The notes below the pieces were generated by a model that saw only the letters and a list, made by a program, of their open reading frames with translations, had not been told where the DNA came from and ran no database searches. From positions 9,176,001-9,240,000 of the forward strand of contig CP053157.1 in NCBI GenBank assembly GCA_014607495.2: 64,000 bases of DNA, given 5' to 3'. The stretch comes from Carposina sasakii. Lineage: Eukaryota; Arthropoda; Insecta; Lepidoptera; Carposinidae. Below, in pieces: positions 31,615-42,613 of the stretch. Both the position numbers and the translations under genes were made by a program. How positions within the stretch are numbered: the stretch's first letter is position 1; each line of letters opens with the position of its first letter.

Positions 31615-31937
31615 GTAGGTAGCTGTGCGCTTTGGCTCGGCCTTTTCTGAATTACAGTTCAAGAAGAAGACCGAAAGTGTTGGTTGAGGTTGTATTCGTT
31701 TTGTAGTTAAAAAAAGAGTAATTCTTAGCAATTTTTCGTCTTGGTGGTGCGCTGCCGTGATCCCAGGTTTTCCTTCTATTTATACACTATGTGACTATAG
31801 TGCTAAAACACTAAAATTTTTTGATAAGTCTTACTATCTGCAGTAATAACTTGCCATGCTCCTTCTTTCTGTATCTTATGGATACTTATTTACATTATTT
31901 TCGTCTATCAAACTAGAATTTGGTATAATTTCGATGA

Positions 31938-32512
31938 AAAGTATAACAAATATAATTTTTTTAATACCTCGTATTCTTTGTAAGGTTACAATCATTTTCT
32001 TCCATGGAACCAACCCTGGGAAACGATAAAAAAATTATGAAAAAATACTGTCATTTTATTGCAAGCAATGTATTAGTTTCATACTCAAAGTACAAATGTA
32101 CCTACAAAACTAACATTATAACATGGTATCTTTGAAAAAAATGTTTATTAACAGATTTCAAATGGATTCATGTAAAAAAAACGATTGTAGTGTGTAAGTA
32201 AATTAGCATAGTAAGCATTTTACGTAATTAGCGTATTTAATATAGTGTTATACATATAAGTGATGCATTCATTGTAGAGGTGCAGTACAGTGATTAAGTT
32301 GATGTGATTGAGTATTATTTATGAACCTCTCGGACACCCCACATCGGATCCTTATATTAATATTAATATTAATGTAACTTTCGACCTCAAAATATTGGAA
32401 ACCCGTGGTTTCCCAGGGGTGCTTCCATAGAAGGAGCAAAGAAGAAGAAGAGAGGTTACAAAGAATATGAGGTATTAAAAGAACAAAGTTGTCTTTTTAC
32501 ACCCAGTATACT
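31938..32512. mobile_element. DNA-transposon remnant with ~70-base inverted ends
   Basis: TTTAATACCTCGTATTCTTT, GTAAGGTTAC and GGAACCAACCCTGGGAAAC at 31968-32025 are the reverse complement of GGTTTCCCAGGGGTGCTTCC and AAAGAATATGAGGTATTAAA at 32413-32490. The right terminus (TTTTTACACCCAGTATACTT) resembles mariner-type ends; the left terminus is eroded. The interior is non-coding. Confidence 0.5.
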
Positions 32513-32604
32513 TGACCTATAGGTATTGTTCTATTTGTGTGCAAACATACCTACCTACCTCTTACGAGTAGTACCTACCTATATTTTATTTCTTTTTCTT
32601 ACAG

Positions 32605-32712
32605 GTATGCTGGATGAAATTTCTTTTAGATATAAGCACGCTTTTGTAGGTACTTTTGTTTTATTTTTTCCATCAACTTTTTTTCTAACATGACTATACA
32701 ATAAAGGATAGG
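32605..32712 (+). mobile_element. LINE 3' UTR tail
   Basis: GGATGAAATTTCTTTTAGAT, AAGCACGCTTTTGTAGGTAC and a terminal ACAATAAAGGATA match the 3' UTR of the LINE at 58030-58745 and the piece at 42940-43075. Confidence 0.5.
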
Positions 32713-32719
32713 AATAAAA

Positions 32720-33730
32720 TAATAAAGAATATTAGCAACGTTTAGCGTGTGCTCTATACGACAAAGCGTATAAAAATATAACGTACTACCAATAACCTAA
32801 TTGAGGTGACAAAGCTCAACAACGGAGCGTACATTTATTAATATAACCTTGTAAGGGTGGGCAAATTATTGATAACTCAATAAACGGCCTCAATCCATGT
32901 GCTGGGAGAGCCCTACACCCTACTAATTGTTATAGGCACCTTACATAAATGCTTCTACCCAAATAAACCGAAAGGACGCCATTGTGCTATACAGGATGTT
33001 ACGATTTGCAAGTTTATTACTTCTATCGTTGTGCTGCTTAGTTAGATAATTCTATTGTTTCCATGAAATGACTATACTTTTCTTTTTATATTTAGTGCTA
33101 TTTGTGCCTTACAGTCACAAGAGATAACTTTTATATTTTAATAATAAAGAGAATTGAAATTTGAGTAATTACAATTCTATTAAAATTAAGTAAGACAAAG
33201 GCTTCTTTAAAAGTATGGTAAAGATAAAATACTTCATTGATTTAATTACTTTCATTCCATAGGTAGTTTTAATCTACACGCCACTATGTATTTACTCGTT
33301 TTCGATTTTGTTATAAAAATAACAACATGGTTCCAATAGATTAATAGTTAATAAAAATTGAAACTTGAAATGTGATCGGAATGAAAACTTTCCATTTTCA
33401 AAATATTGATTATTTTGGTATTACGTTAGATTGACTAAATCAACTTTTAAAAAATAGCAATATCACCATTAGAATACAAAACTAAATTAACAAAAAAATT
33501 ATTGCATCATAACGAGGAAGGCTTTACTTAATTAGCTATAATTTGAGATCAGTGATAAATATCTTTGGGAAATATAAAAGTATAAAAAAAAAACAGATTT
33601 GAGACTCCCATTGCGTTACGCTGGTAATTGAGGTTCAATGATCATACAAAAATCTAAAGAATAAAATACGTCTGATACAGGGGTATTGATTCCTGGAGAA
33701 TACTCTTTCGGTCCCCTTCTTCGGCACTAA
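32720..33730. other. No recognised features
   Basis: AT-rich DNA with no long frames and no repeat matches found. Confidence 0.5.
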
Positions 33731-33734
33731 TCTT

Positions 33735-33863
33735 GCTACAATGTGCATATGCAGAAAACGCAGTCTATTTACTCAACTTTGTAATATTTTGGATTCCCAA
33801 GTATGCTTTAGAGAAAAATGATCAATGATATTCCGTAAATTTGGGGAACGTTGACTCACCCCG
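33735..33863 (+). mobile_element. Mariner-type MITE remnant
   Basis: It keeps the right part of the family at 53611-53985: CGCAGTCTATTTACTCAACT, AGAAAAATGATCAATGATAT, GGAACGTTGACTCACCCCG. The left half is gone. Confidence 0.55.
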
Positions 33864-34594
33864 TATATTTTTCCTTTATCTTTTTCTTACTAGCGGATAT
33901 CACCCGATTCTCATTACGTGGAAGTTATGAAAAAAAATAATAAACACTATACATGCTCCGGATTTAAGTAGGAAATCATTACACCAAATGTACCTTACAA
34001 GTTGTATGTAGCATTAAAAATTTACATCGGCGAGTCGCAAAAACAAAACACACCTTCGCTGTTGCCATACCCACGCGGCACAGCGACAGCGAGGGGAACA
34101 GAGCGGGCAGGGAGGATAAATTTTATAAAGATAGTTTGTTTTTTTGCACGTACCACTATCCCACTGACTCCCATTACCCGATTTTCCCCTATCACCATTA
34201 TCCTATAAGTTGATTTAAAAAAACGTCCTGTTAAACACGATATGTGGAGCGTAAAAAGAAATACAAGGCATATATTTGTCAAAGTAATATTTCTTTATAA
34301 GAAAAGCCCGGATAATCGTTAATACTCTGCCTCAGGGCAAATCCCTTGTATAGATTGCGGTTTCGCCATAAATAACTACGTAACTGTTTATGGAGGAGAA
34401 AATTACTCTTTTTTTCACTCACTGCCTTTTATGTATAGGGAAATTTTGTTTATCCGATTGATGGAAGGGATCAGGTACATAAATAATATCGCTGGGAATT
34501 AATTGCATGGTGTAATTTAAAAAAAATACTTGTACATTTTCATTCATCTATCTATTTGGTTGGTGGTAATTTTTTCCCCCTTTTTCTATTATTT

Positions 34595-34870
34595 TTTGTG
34601 TTGGATGCGAGGCTTCACTAGAATACATCACCTGTATTTCCTTCCGTGGATGTCGACAGAGTTGACTAACCGCCAATTTCTATAACTGATTTTATGCATA
34701 TCTCGATTTAATCTTCAATTGTTTTCATACAAAATTTCAAATTAGGAATAAAAGAATCCGAGATTCTTTTTGATCTCTCGTATAGAAATTGGCCGTTAGA
34801 AACTCATGGGCGTTCTCTTAGGCGATAAGCATCTTATCACTGATCTTTTACATCTGGCCCCTCTCCTCTC
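34595..34870 (+). repeat. Dispersed repeat 'X', interrupted by a MITE
   Basis: The left part has GATGCGAGGCTTCACTAGAA and GTGGATGTCGACAGAGTTGA. The right part has GCGTTCTCTTAGGCGATAAG and ATCACTGATCTTTTACATCT. The expected bridge GACTAAGAAACTC is split by the MITE at about 34677-34796. Confidence 0.6.
34677..34796. mobile_element. MITE with CCAATTTCTATA/TATAGAAATTGG ends, copy 1
   Basis: The termini ACCGCCAATTTCTATA and TATAGAAATTGGCCGT are inverted repeats next to TA on each side. The inner words ATGCATATCTCGATTTAATC and GAGATTCTTTTTGATCTCTC recur in the copies at 37602, 45343 and 52148. Confidence 0.6.
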
Positions 34871-35264
34871 TATCCTTCTTTATGCTATATCTCCAATTCT
34901 TCATTCATTTATAGTTTTTCCCATATAATTTATACCATTTTGTTCATAGAGTCTTATTAAGTAATACGCCGTCAATTAATTATAATCTGTGAAAAGATAG
35001 CTAGATGTTATTTTATATAGATACCATGTAGTGACGTCATTTACTTTTATTAGATAGGACCCTTATCGTTACTCTCAATTAAGCGAGATCGAGGTCAAAT
35101 TGTAGGTATATGTAGTTGCAGGAATGATGATGTATTACAGAGGAGATGGCTAACAACGTCTGCTTATAGAAATAATGCTTTCATTCTCAGTCATTCAGAT
35201 TTTAATGCGATGAAGTTATTTATGCCCTCTGAATAAAATATTCCAATCTGTAACCCTTTTTATC

Positions 35265-35380
35265 ACCCTAGGGTGACAACCGGAAAAAATGTTTGATGTG
35301 TCCCGCTATTAGTATGAAAAGTGGGACAAATCAAACATTTTTTCAGATTATTTTCATTCTGTCACCCTGGGGGGCAAAAT
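35265..35380. repeat. Foldback repeat
   Basis: AAAAAATGTTTGATGTGTCCC at 35284-35304 (last 20 best matched) pairs with GGGACAAATCAAACATTTTTT at 35323-35343, and the outer words CACCCTAGGGTGACA and TGTCACCCTGGGG pair beyond them. It is probably a small MITE; no clear target duplication. Confidence 0.55.
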
Positions 35381-35714
35381 GGTGTGAAGGATGTAGGTTT
35401 GTACTGAAAAGCGTTTCGCACGAATTTCACAGATTTAAAGATTCGCTGGATTGAATCGCATCGCTCCTTGTCCTTCCTCCACGACTGTAGGTGTAAAAGT
35501 AATAAACTAGGACGGTCTGTTTTAGTTGACCAAATTAAGTCAGTTTAATGCTCGAGCCCTTTTCAGGAGTTACTTAAATGTACGTCAATCTGCATCTGAT
35601 TTTTAAAATTAGGCAAGTTTCTGGTCAGAAACTAATGTGGAAGTACGTTAAGTGCCGATTAGATACACGGATTGAAATAATCTTTCCTACAAGGTATAAA
35701 GTGAGGCGTTTTTA

Positions 35715-35940
35715 TACATAAATATAATCACGCCTTTATCCCTTACGGGGTAGGCAGAGCACTAAGAGCCGATAGAACCACATGGCGCCACTTCTGCCCA
35801 ATTTTGAGAGTTGACATGTACACTGCCGTCATACGGAAAAAGGGCGCATCTATCATTTTTTTCAAAATTGAGTTATATAGTGATTCGGAATCAGCAGAAA
35901 AAGGCCCACCTACTAGGTGTGAAATGTGAATTACCCTTAA
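35715..35940 (-). mobile_element. LINE 3' end
   Basis: Minus-strand reading gives CTCAAAATTGGGCAGAAGTG, GTGGTTCTATCGGCTCTTAG, GTGCTCTGCCTACCCCGTAA and an ATTATATTTATG tail. It is the same family as 28472-28627. The minus frame ends KIGQKWRHVVLSALSALPTP, which is UTR or an extreme C-terminus rather than an enzyme. Confidence 0.55.
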
Positions 35941-36249
35941 CAACGCCTACAAAATTTCTTGTGGATCGGTGTCTGTACTATACTTAGATGAAAAGGCGTA
36001 ACTAAATACCGTAGCCTACCTATCCCATCTAAGTATTATAAAAATTGGTAAGGCGTACGTGGCAGTATCTTTTCTACTTAGTATTGTTGCCGCGGGGAGT
36101 TGTAAAGAACATGTTACAGTATCTTAGCTAGTATACAGAGTATATTGCCAGAGAAGAGAAGACATATTTTTCATATTTTAGGAAAAAATTATGTAGTCAA
36201 GTAGTTAGATTTTTTTTTTTTTACCTATGGATGATTATAAAAAAAAAGT

Positions 36250-36510
36250 TGGTCACTCCCAGAGCCTTTTAGCATAGAAAGTCCAGGAATACCTCTTCTA
36301 AAGCCTATCACAACAGAGGCATACAATTAAGAAGTTTTCCACAGATTGCAGCTAGAACTAGACTCACTTAGGATCTTATTCTCAAGTGAAAAAAAAAGTA
36401 TAATACTTAGCTGCTCGGGTATACTGTACAAGTAGTAGAGGGACAAGATATATTTATCCATACAAAATAGCCAAAAACACATTTAACTTTTATTTTGTAT
36501 TTATTTTTAT
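36250..36510 (+). repeat. Direct repeat, long copy
   Basis: TCACTCCCAGAGC, TTTTCCACAGATTGCAG, ACTCACTTAGGATCTTATTC, AGATATATTTATCCATACAA and ATAGCCAAAAA recur in the same order at 37293-37440, where the intervening bases are largely deleted. Origin unknown. Confidence 0.55.
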
Positions 36511-37140
36511 CAATGTTACTACTCGAAACCATAGAGGAATTGAAGAGTGCTAATGTCATACTAACTGCGAGCTATTCCAGTATGAAGATTCGCACTAATG
36601 GTGAGTATAGTAATTGTGGGACTTTCAGTCTAACATCGCTGCTTAGCGCTGTATGGGGTGTCATTTGATTTTTTAAGGTGAATACATCATAAATTATCTT
36701 CGTGACTAAAAATATCCTTAAACTTCAAAGATTGCTCGTTAAAAACAAAAAAATAAAGGACGTTTATAGAAACATTGTCTTCAAATTGGTGTTGCAATAC
36801 TAAATAAAAAAGCAGTAAATGGCTAAGCCTGATTTACATTTTAATACGATGAAAAAGCGTTCCAAAAATTTAGTACGTTGAAAAGACGTATCTAGCCACA
36901 AACGCCTTTTCAATAAAGTATTACGATTTTCTTTGGATTTTTTTTACTAAAAAGAAAAGGAAAATCACGATTTTTTATTAAATAATATTTATATAATATA
37001 ATTTATTTCATATGTCCTGATAGCCTACCTTAGTATAAAAGTTTTCAAATTGCTAATTTATTAAAATACCTATTTTCTACTAAGCAGCAACGTTTTTCAT
37101 TTTAAAACCACTAAATATTTTTTTTCTCCATTTTCAACTG

Positions 37141-37230
37141 TATGTAGAAGCGCCCTTTTTACATATGACGGCAGTACAAGTTCGGTTAGTAGTGACAGGT
37201 GGTCAGCCCATCGCCTACAAATACCAAGAC
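37141..37230 (-). mobile_element. LINE 3' UTR fragment
   Basis: On the minus strand it carries GGGCTGACCACCTGTCACTA and CTAACCGAACTTGTAC as at 28472. It is then joined to TGCCGTCATATGTAAAAAGG, an inverted relative of GACGGCAGT...GCGCCC at 35.8 kb. The 71-codon plus frame at 37165-37380 is incidental. Confidence 0.45.
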
Positions 37231-37292
37231 CCTGTTGTCCCTCTATTGAGTTGTACAGTATGCCCGGGAAGAGAAGCAGTAGTATTATATGT

Positions 37293-37440
37293 TTTTTTTC
37301 ACTCCCAGAGCAGCATAGAAGTAATTTTTATACAAACCACAATGGATTTTCCATTGCAGAGAACTAGGATTCTCACTTAGGATCTTATTCTCACTTATCG
37401 CTAGATATATTTATCCATACAAATAGCCAAAAAGACAAAA
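37293..37440 (+). repeat. Direct repeat, gapped short copy
   Basis: This is the gapped partner of 36250-36510. The block TCTCACTTAGGATCTTATTC and the stretch GATATATTTATCCATACAAA are preserved nearly exactly. Bases between blocks are removed in several separate places. Confidence 0.55.
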
Positions 37441-37601
37441 TTTGGGCTTTGGGTTTCTATCAACTGCCTGCGCTGTATAGTATCTCGGGTGGTCTAAAAC
37501 TATAACTTAAGATTACGCACTTGATGCAAGTGGGGTTCATCATCCTCTTTCTGCTCTAATACCATTAATATTTATGGGGTCGGCAAAACATGGTTACCAA
37601 C

Positions 37602-37712
37602 CGCCAATTTGTACAACTGATCATGAGAGGTTTTTTGCATATGTCAGATACTATCTTGAATAAAAAAATTAGAGATTCCTTTTTGATCTCTCGTATTGAA
37701 ATTGGCCGCAAG
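37602..37712. mobile_element. MITE with CCAATTT/AAATTGG ends, copy 2
   Basis: It begins AACCGCCAATTTGTACAACT and ends CTCGTATTGAAATTGGCCGC, with TTTTTGATCTCTCGTATTGA inside. It lies 28 bases left of the piggyBac element. Confidence 0.6.
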
Positions 37713-37740
37713 GGAGACATTTGACTCTTTCCTGGTTTAA

Positions 37741-40546
37741 CCCTTTAACGCACACTTTAACTTTTTTTTGAATTCACTATATTTACTCATAAATCTATAT
37801 TCTGTAGTGTTATTTATAATAACATTGATTAATAAAATTTCCAGAAAGTCATTATTTTCCGAGAAAATAAAGAAAACATTGTGGCTAGTATACTGTCCAC
37901 CGACCGTTTTGTATCAGTTACTATCCCTATGAAATCAGTGGCCTGTAAACTGGCCACTCTAATCAGTCTTTATTTAGCCTCAAAAACTTGACACTTACAA
38001 TTAGCGTAACTTAAAAAAAATATAGTATCAATCAAGATTTTGGACTTAATTTTCTAAATTTTTATCAGAATTACAATATAAAAATAAATCTGTGTTGTTC
38101 ACGATTCAAAAAAAGATAAGGATAATAAGAAAACTTTCTTGTTCAAATTCAGAAAAAAACAAACTATATTAAATCTTTTTTTTCTGTCCGGAGTTATGAA
38201 AAGGAGCAAAACATTCAACGCATAATGCTACATTACATTTAATACATTCATAAACACTACGTTTAGGTTTTGATGCAGTGCTACAATACCTGCATCTACG
38301 TAAATTTTTCTTTACAGATTTTACGAGTCTATGATCGCCATTTTCGTTTTCTTGATTTTGGAATTTCCTATAAGTTCATCGGCTAATTCTGAAAATCAGA
38401 TGTGTTATAGGTTTTGTTCCACCAGGATAAGCCTTTCTCCAAGTGTCCTTATAAATGATGTAGGAGTTTACGATAGCAGCTATCAAGTTTTTCATCCACC
38501 ATCGACGTGATTTCTGAAATATTGTATGAAGCCATGTACTGGTCGAATTTATCTACACCGCCCATAAACTTATTATAATCAATTATAGCATTTGGGCAAG
38601 ACACATTCTCTTTATTGCCATGCATATTAGTGCGCTTAACAAAACCTTTTTTGGCTGGGTTGTGCATATTTGAAGCCACACATACAGCTTTTTTCCCGCG
38701 GTCTCTCCATTTAGAAACAGATATGTTAGATTTCGTCATAGCAGAAGCACTCTCTCCTACAGCCATGTCTCGATCATGCGGAAATTTATTGGAAGGGAAA
38801 AATTTTCTTGAGGGCATAATAGTTCCAACACCGAAAATGGTTTTGCGAAGCAATTTGTCTAATAAAGGCAAGGAGGTAAAAAATCGATCAAAAAACAAGC
38901 AATATCCCAAATGCTCAAACGCCGAAGCCAACTTCAGTACTATACTTTCACCTAGACTCAATTCCCTTTGTCCACCTTGCAGTTTTCCCTCATAAATATC
39001 AAAATTGACCATATATCCCGTGACAGCGCAACATATAACCCACACTTTGAACCCTCTTTTGATGGGCTTGAGCGGCATATATTGTTTCAAAGTAGACCTT
39101 CCTTTGAAAGCTATCATACTTTCGTCAATAGACAATTGCCGATGAGGACTATATACTGACCCGAAAACATATGAAAAATGAGTCAGTAATGGACGTATCT
39201 TAAAAAGTCTGTCAAAGCCCACGTTACCCTTGGTTCATTTTCTCGTTATCATTTGCATGTATAAACCGCAGTATTTTTAAGAATTTGCGCATACTCATAA
39301 GACTGCTTATTACATGAAAATTTTTATCTTGAGACCAATAAAGCCGCATTGGGTGAAAGCCCATAATAATCAGCCTAAAAAAGTATTCAGGTCTTCTTCG
39401 GTCAGGTTTAGAGTCTGATGGCACTGTGCAGCATATCTATTACTCTCTATAATCATTAGAAAAAAAGGGAGTCAAAAATAGTTTCCGATGAGTGATCGAC
39501 TTCCTTATTTATACCTATGTAACTATTGAAAGTAGTTTTTTTATATACTGGTGGTTTTCTAAATTTTCTCTTGCTCCATTTATTCAGATTTTCAGGAGTT
39601 CAGGAGGCTGATCCATAACTATAGGCGGTACAAGCAAAGGCGATGATGGATGCGACGGTGCTGTTGGAGGTAATGGTGAAAGCTGGGGTGGAGGTGTTGG
39701 TTCGGAAATGTTCGAGGATGAAGATCCGGTGGAGGTTCAGAAGAAGACATGGCTGATGACAACTGCGGGTGCTACTGCTGGTATTCGATACAACATCTTC
39801 AAAACAGCGTCAGCGTCGGAATCCCCACCAATATCAGAATGGATGGCCTGGTCATCAGTAATAGCCATAATTTCTGCGCCGGTTTTCCAAATCCTGATAA
39901 CTGAAGATATTTCTAAAACAACAGAGAAACGAAAATGAAAACTTTATAAATCAGAACTATTATACCTACCTAGAAATCTGCCGATAATAGTATAACTGCC
40001 GAACCCATATATCTGTGCTTATTGTATTATTATATCATAAAAATAGACTATATACTTCGGGTGAAATGATATAGTTTATATAAATAAATCAAAATATATA
40101 ATTATGAGACTATCTCAAATACACATGTGTAATTTATAGGTTATGTTTTTTCAACTCGCCGGTCATTTTTCAATTACAAAAATAGCATATTTATTTTCCT
40201 GTTCACTATTGTTCTGGCACATGAAAATACAGAATATACCACAATCGGAACGAAGACATGGTTTTTCATTGCACTACACATTAATTATACGTGTTGTCTA
40301 CTCGCGATAACAGCGAACACTAGTCCGCATACGCGCAGTGGCTAGTTGACAGGCCACTGCCAAAAACGGCGCGAATTTTTACGTGCGTGCCGCGTCCTTG
40401 AACGGTGGCTAGTTAGCTGGCCAGCGTGCTTTATTAGCTATCGTTTTTGATCATAAGGTTCGATTACTACAAAAATCTTTGAATTTTCGACCTTAATGTG
40501 ACTGTCCAGTTTACTGGCCACTTTGTATGGGCCGTCCTATAAAGGG
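37741..40546 (-). mobile_element. Full-length piggyBac-superfamily transposon (broken)
   Basis: The element is flanked by the piggyBac target duplication TTAA (37737-37740 and 40547-40550) and has inverted termini CCCTTTAACGC and CCTATAAAGGG. Total length is 2806 bp, normal for an autonomous piggyBac element. It carries a single transposase trace on the minus strand (38169-39868). Five 20-base near-palindromes of the form GTGGCYAGT..ACTGGCCAC lie close to the ends: 37881-37900 and 37938-37957 on one side, 40338-40357, 40405-40424 and 40502-40521 on the other. Both ends are intact in layout, so mobilisation in trans by a related transposase is conceivable; self-mobilisation is not. Confidence 0.9.
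38169..39868 (-). pseudogene. piggyBac transposase (frameshifted)
   Basis: This is a DDE/DDD-type transposase acting on TTAA-flanked ends. The first ATG at 39868 opens an acidic N-terminus (MAITDDQAIHSDIGGDSDAD), followed by a proline-rich linker in another frame. The next block (39424-39224) ends MSMRKFLKILRFIHANDNEK. The core (39222-38449) is 257 codons without a break. It keeps the three catalytic aspartates in IDESMIAFKGR, FFDRFFTSLPL and GVDKFDQY. After a one-base shift comes YKDTWRKAYPGGTKP. The C-terminus is a cysteine-rich finger (CRYC, CIKC, CVEC), with the stop at 38169-38171. At least four frame changes disable it. A polypyrimidine tract with AG just upstream of the first ATG could be an acceptor of a 5' UTR intron. 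Confidence 0.88.
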
Positions 40547-40948
40547 TTAAAAGCTGTCACCCGTTTTAGTTTAGATAATAGGAACCCATTACTAGGCTAA
40601 AGTCTCCTATTAAATCAAGCTAGGATACTGAATACTTTGATGAATAAGTTTTAAAGTGGCAGGACTAACAAGCCATATGCCGCGCGAAGTTCGGATGCGG
40701 GATGCAATCCATGCTCAATCTAACATGTAAAGTTTCCCCGTCTTACTTTGAGCTGTATTAAATTTTTATTCAAATACCTTGCTGCTCAGATGCGACTTTA
40801 CGTTATAACTTACCGAAGTATATCAAATAGGTATAGACACTGTGGCGTAATTAGAATAAAATTAGAAGATAGAATCACGCAAACAATTATTTCTAAGCCG
40901 ATTTCTAGTCGTCCTGTTTGGTTATGCAAGTTTTATTTCATTTTATTT

Positions 40949-41011
40949 CACTATGGGTGCGCCCATAGTGAATGTTTGAACTTCCGAATTGTAACGCCTA
41001 ATACAATTTCA
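40949..41011 (+). mobile_element. Minimal (63-bp) LINE 3'-end insertion with hairpin 5' end
   Basis: A 12-bp perfect target duplication TTCATTTTATTT (40937-40948 and 41012-41023) flanks 63 bases. They start CACTATGGGTGCG, continue CCCATAGTGAATGTTTGAAC and end CTAATACAATTTCA. The first 11 or so bases are the inverted copy of the following CCCATAGTG. This is the shortest of the three snap-back insertions in the window. Confidence 0.75.
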
Positions 41012-41039
41012 TTCATTTTATTTATTTAATTAGAAAGCC

Positions 41040-41645
41040 AACATAATACATAACGCCTACGCCTTGGTGCGCCGTGCAATGTCCCCCACCGATGCCGATG
41101 TGGCGACGCCGTTGATCAATTCGGACACCATGGCCTCTCATGTGCCAGGAGTGCCGGTCGCATCCCACGTCATGCTAGCATTAACGATATCATCCGCCGG
41201 GCTCTTGCCACCGCCGGTACACCATCTGTTTTAGAACCTGTCGGTTTGGTGCGCGACGATGGCAAGAGACCGGACGGCATGACCCTCGTGCCCTGGGAGA
41301 TAGTATGGGACGCTACATGCGTCGATACTCTGACAGCGTCCCATGCCCCAGGCACAGCCATAAGAAGTGGCTCTGCGGCCGCCACAGCGGAAAACCTCAA
41401 ACGGAGCAAATATGCAAAACCTCAGTGGAGTCTATATATTTGAGCCGTTTGGGGTTGAAACCATGGGGCCCGGGAGCCCATACCCTTTTTAAGGGTATTT
41501 CGAAAAGACTGGCCAGTCGGACCGAAGGGCTGGCCAGTATTTTGGACAAAGAATTAGCCTCGCCATCCAGCGGGGCAATGCGACCAGCCTTTTAGCCACG
41601 TTGCCAGCGGTGGAGGAGTTGCAGGCAATTTTCTATTCGTAAATA
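41040..41645 (+). pseudogene. LINE ORF C-terminal domain ([13 protein letters not shown] type)
   Basis: Pieces of one protein domain appear in order across frames: [90 protein letters not shown] and EELQAIFYS, then the stop near 41640. This domain follows the RT in a family of invertebrate non-LTR elements as I recall it. A nuclease-like role is sometimes suspected from the conserved D, PD and WDAT residues; that is inference. Frameshifts and a deletion near VPWE/IVWD disable it. The inverted ORF end at 7719-7790 belongs to the same family. Confidence 0.75.
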
Positions 41646-41669
41646 TGTTTTAGATTTAAGTTTTTTTCT

Positions 41670-42155
41670 GTATTTAACCAATTACATAATTCAGTATCTC
41701 TTATTATGCTGACAGCGGCATACATAACAGTTCCGTTAAGATACAATTTACAGTTAATCACAATCCTGCATCAGTAGGTAAATAAAAGAAAATAATTATA
41801 TCCTTTTTTATAAAAATAAGGTGATACAATGGGGTTAACATACCCCCTAGGATAAAAACCCTCTTTCAAAAATAAGGACAAAAAAAACTTTGTCAATATA
41901 ATTCACAAGCAATTTTGTTATTTTATGTTACATAAATAATAAAAAGTCATAAGGACAGTGTAATGTAAGGCAAACATAATTATCAAGTTTTTTTGCCGCA
42001 CTTCTTGTGCAGGAGTAATTTTGTAAGTTTGTTGTATAAATAAAATATGTGCATGCCACAACATGTCTCTAATCTAAAATGTTATAATAATTTGTTGTAC
42101 TAACCATGTTTTGAGCAAATAAATAATCATACAAGAGCAGATTTAAAAGTTAAAA
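41670..42155. other. No recognised features
   Basis: AT-rich DNA with no repeat match that I recognise. Confidence 0.5.
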
Positions 42156-42159
42156 TCAC

Positions 42160-42350
42160 CTATTCTGGCTGACGCTGGGTCTCTCTCTGCATCTCTTCCG
42201 CGCATGTCGTAAGACACTACTAAGGTACTCGGGGACATACCCTCAGGCGATGAGCTTGCAAATTGTCAGTGATCTTTTACAGCCAGCCCTGCTACGAGTA
42301 TCCAGCTACGTTAAGCTGTAGCATATCGTAAACTTGCGGTTCTGACTACT
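42160..42350 (+). repeat. Dispersed repeat 'X', long copy
   Basis: It includes TCCGCGCATGTCGTAAGACA, CTAAGGTACTCGGGGACATA, CCCTCAGGCGATGAGCTTGC, GTCAGTGATCTTTTACAGCC and CTTGCGGTTCTGACTAC. Confidence 0.6.
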
Positions 42351-42440
42351 TTTAGGAACACCGATGAGTGAATATGTAATGTTATCAAAAATCCGTCACT
42401 TTACAGGGGACACCAAACCACTGTAAAGTACATAATTCTA

Positions 42441-42613
42441 TCCTACTAATATTATAAATGCGAAAATTTGTGAGTATCTATGTAAGGATGTAAAGTTACA
42501 TATTAGAATAGGCTACATTTTTTTTTTCGGAAAAATATTTTTATCCCATTATTTTTATATTAAATTGTGTTTTTTTTGCAGTCCACGCGGAAAGAATCAC
42601 GGGCGTCCACTAA
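42441..42613 (+). mobile_element. Helitron, internally shortened and decayed 3' end
   Basis: It starts A|TCCTACTAATATTATAAAT and ends GGGCGTCCACTAA, a CTAA instead of CTAG terminus. The interior keeps ATAGGCTAC and TTTTTATCCC but lacks much of the body seen in the 57.2 kb copy. Confidence 0.6.

Noticed and set aside
34022..34282. 86-codon minus-strand frame
   Set aside because: No recognisable domain; AT-rich composition; a plus-strand frame overlaps it. The region is not clearly a repeat either.
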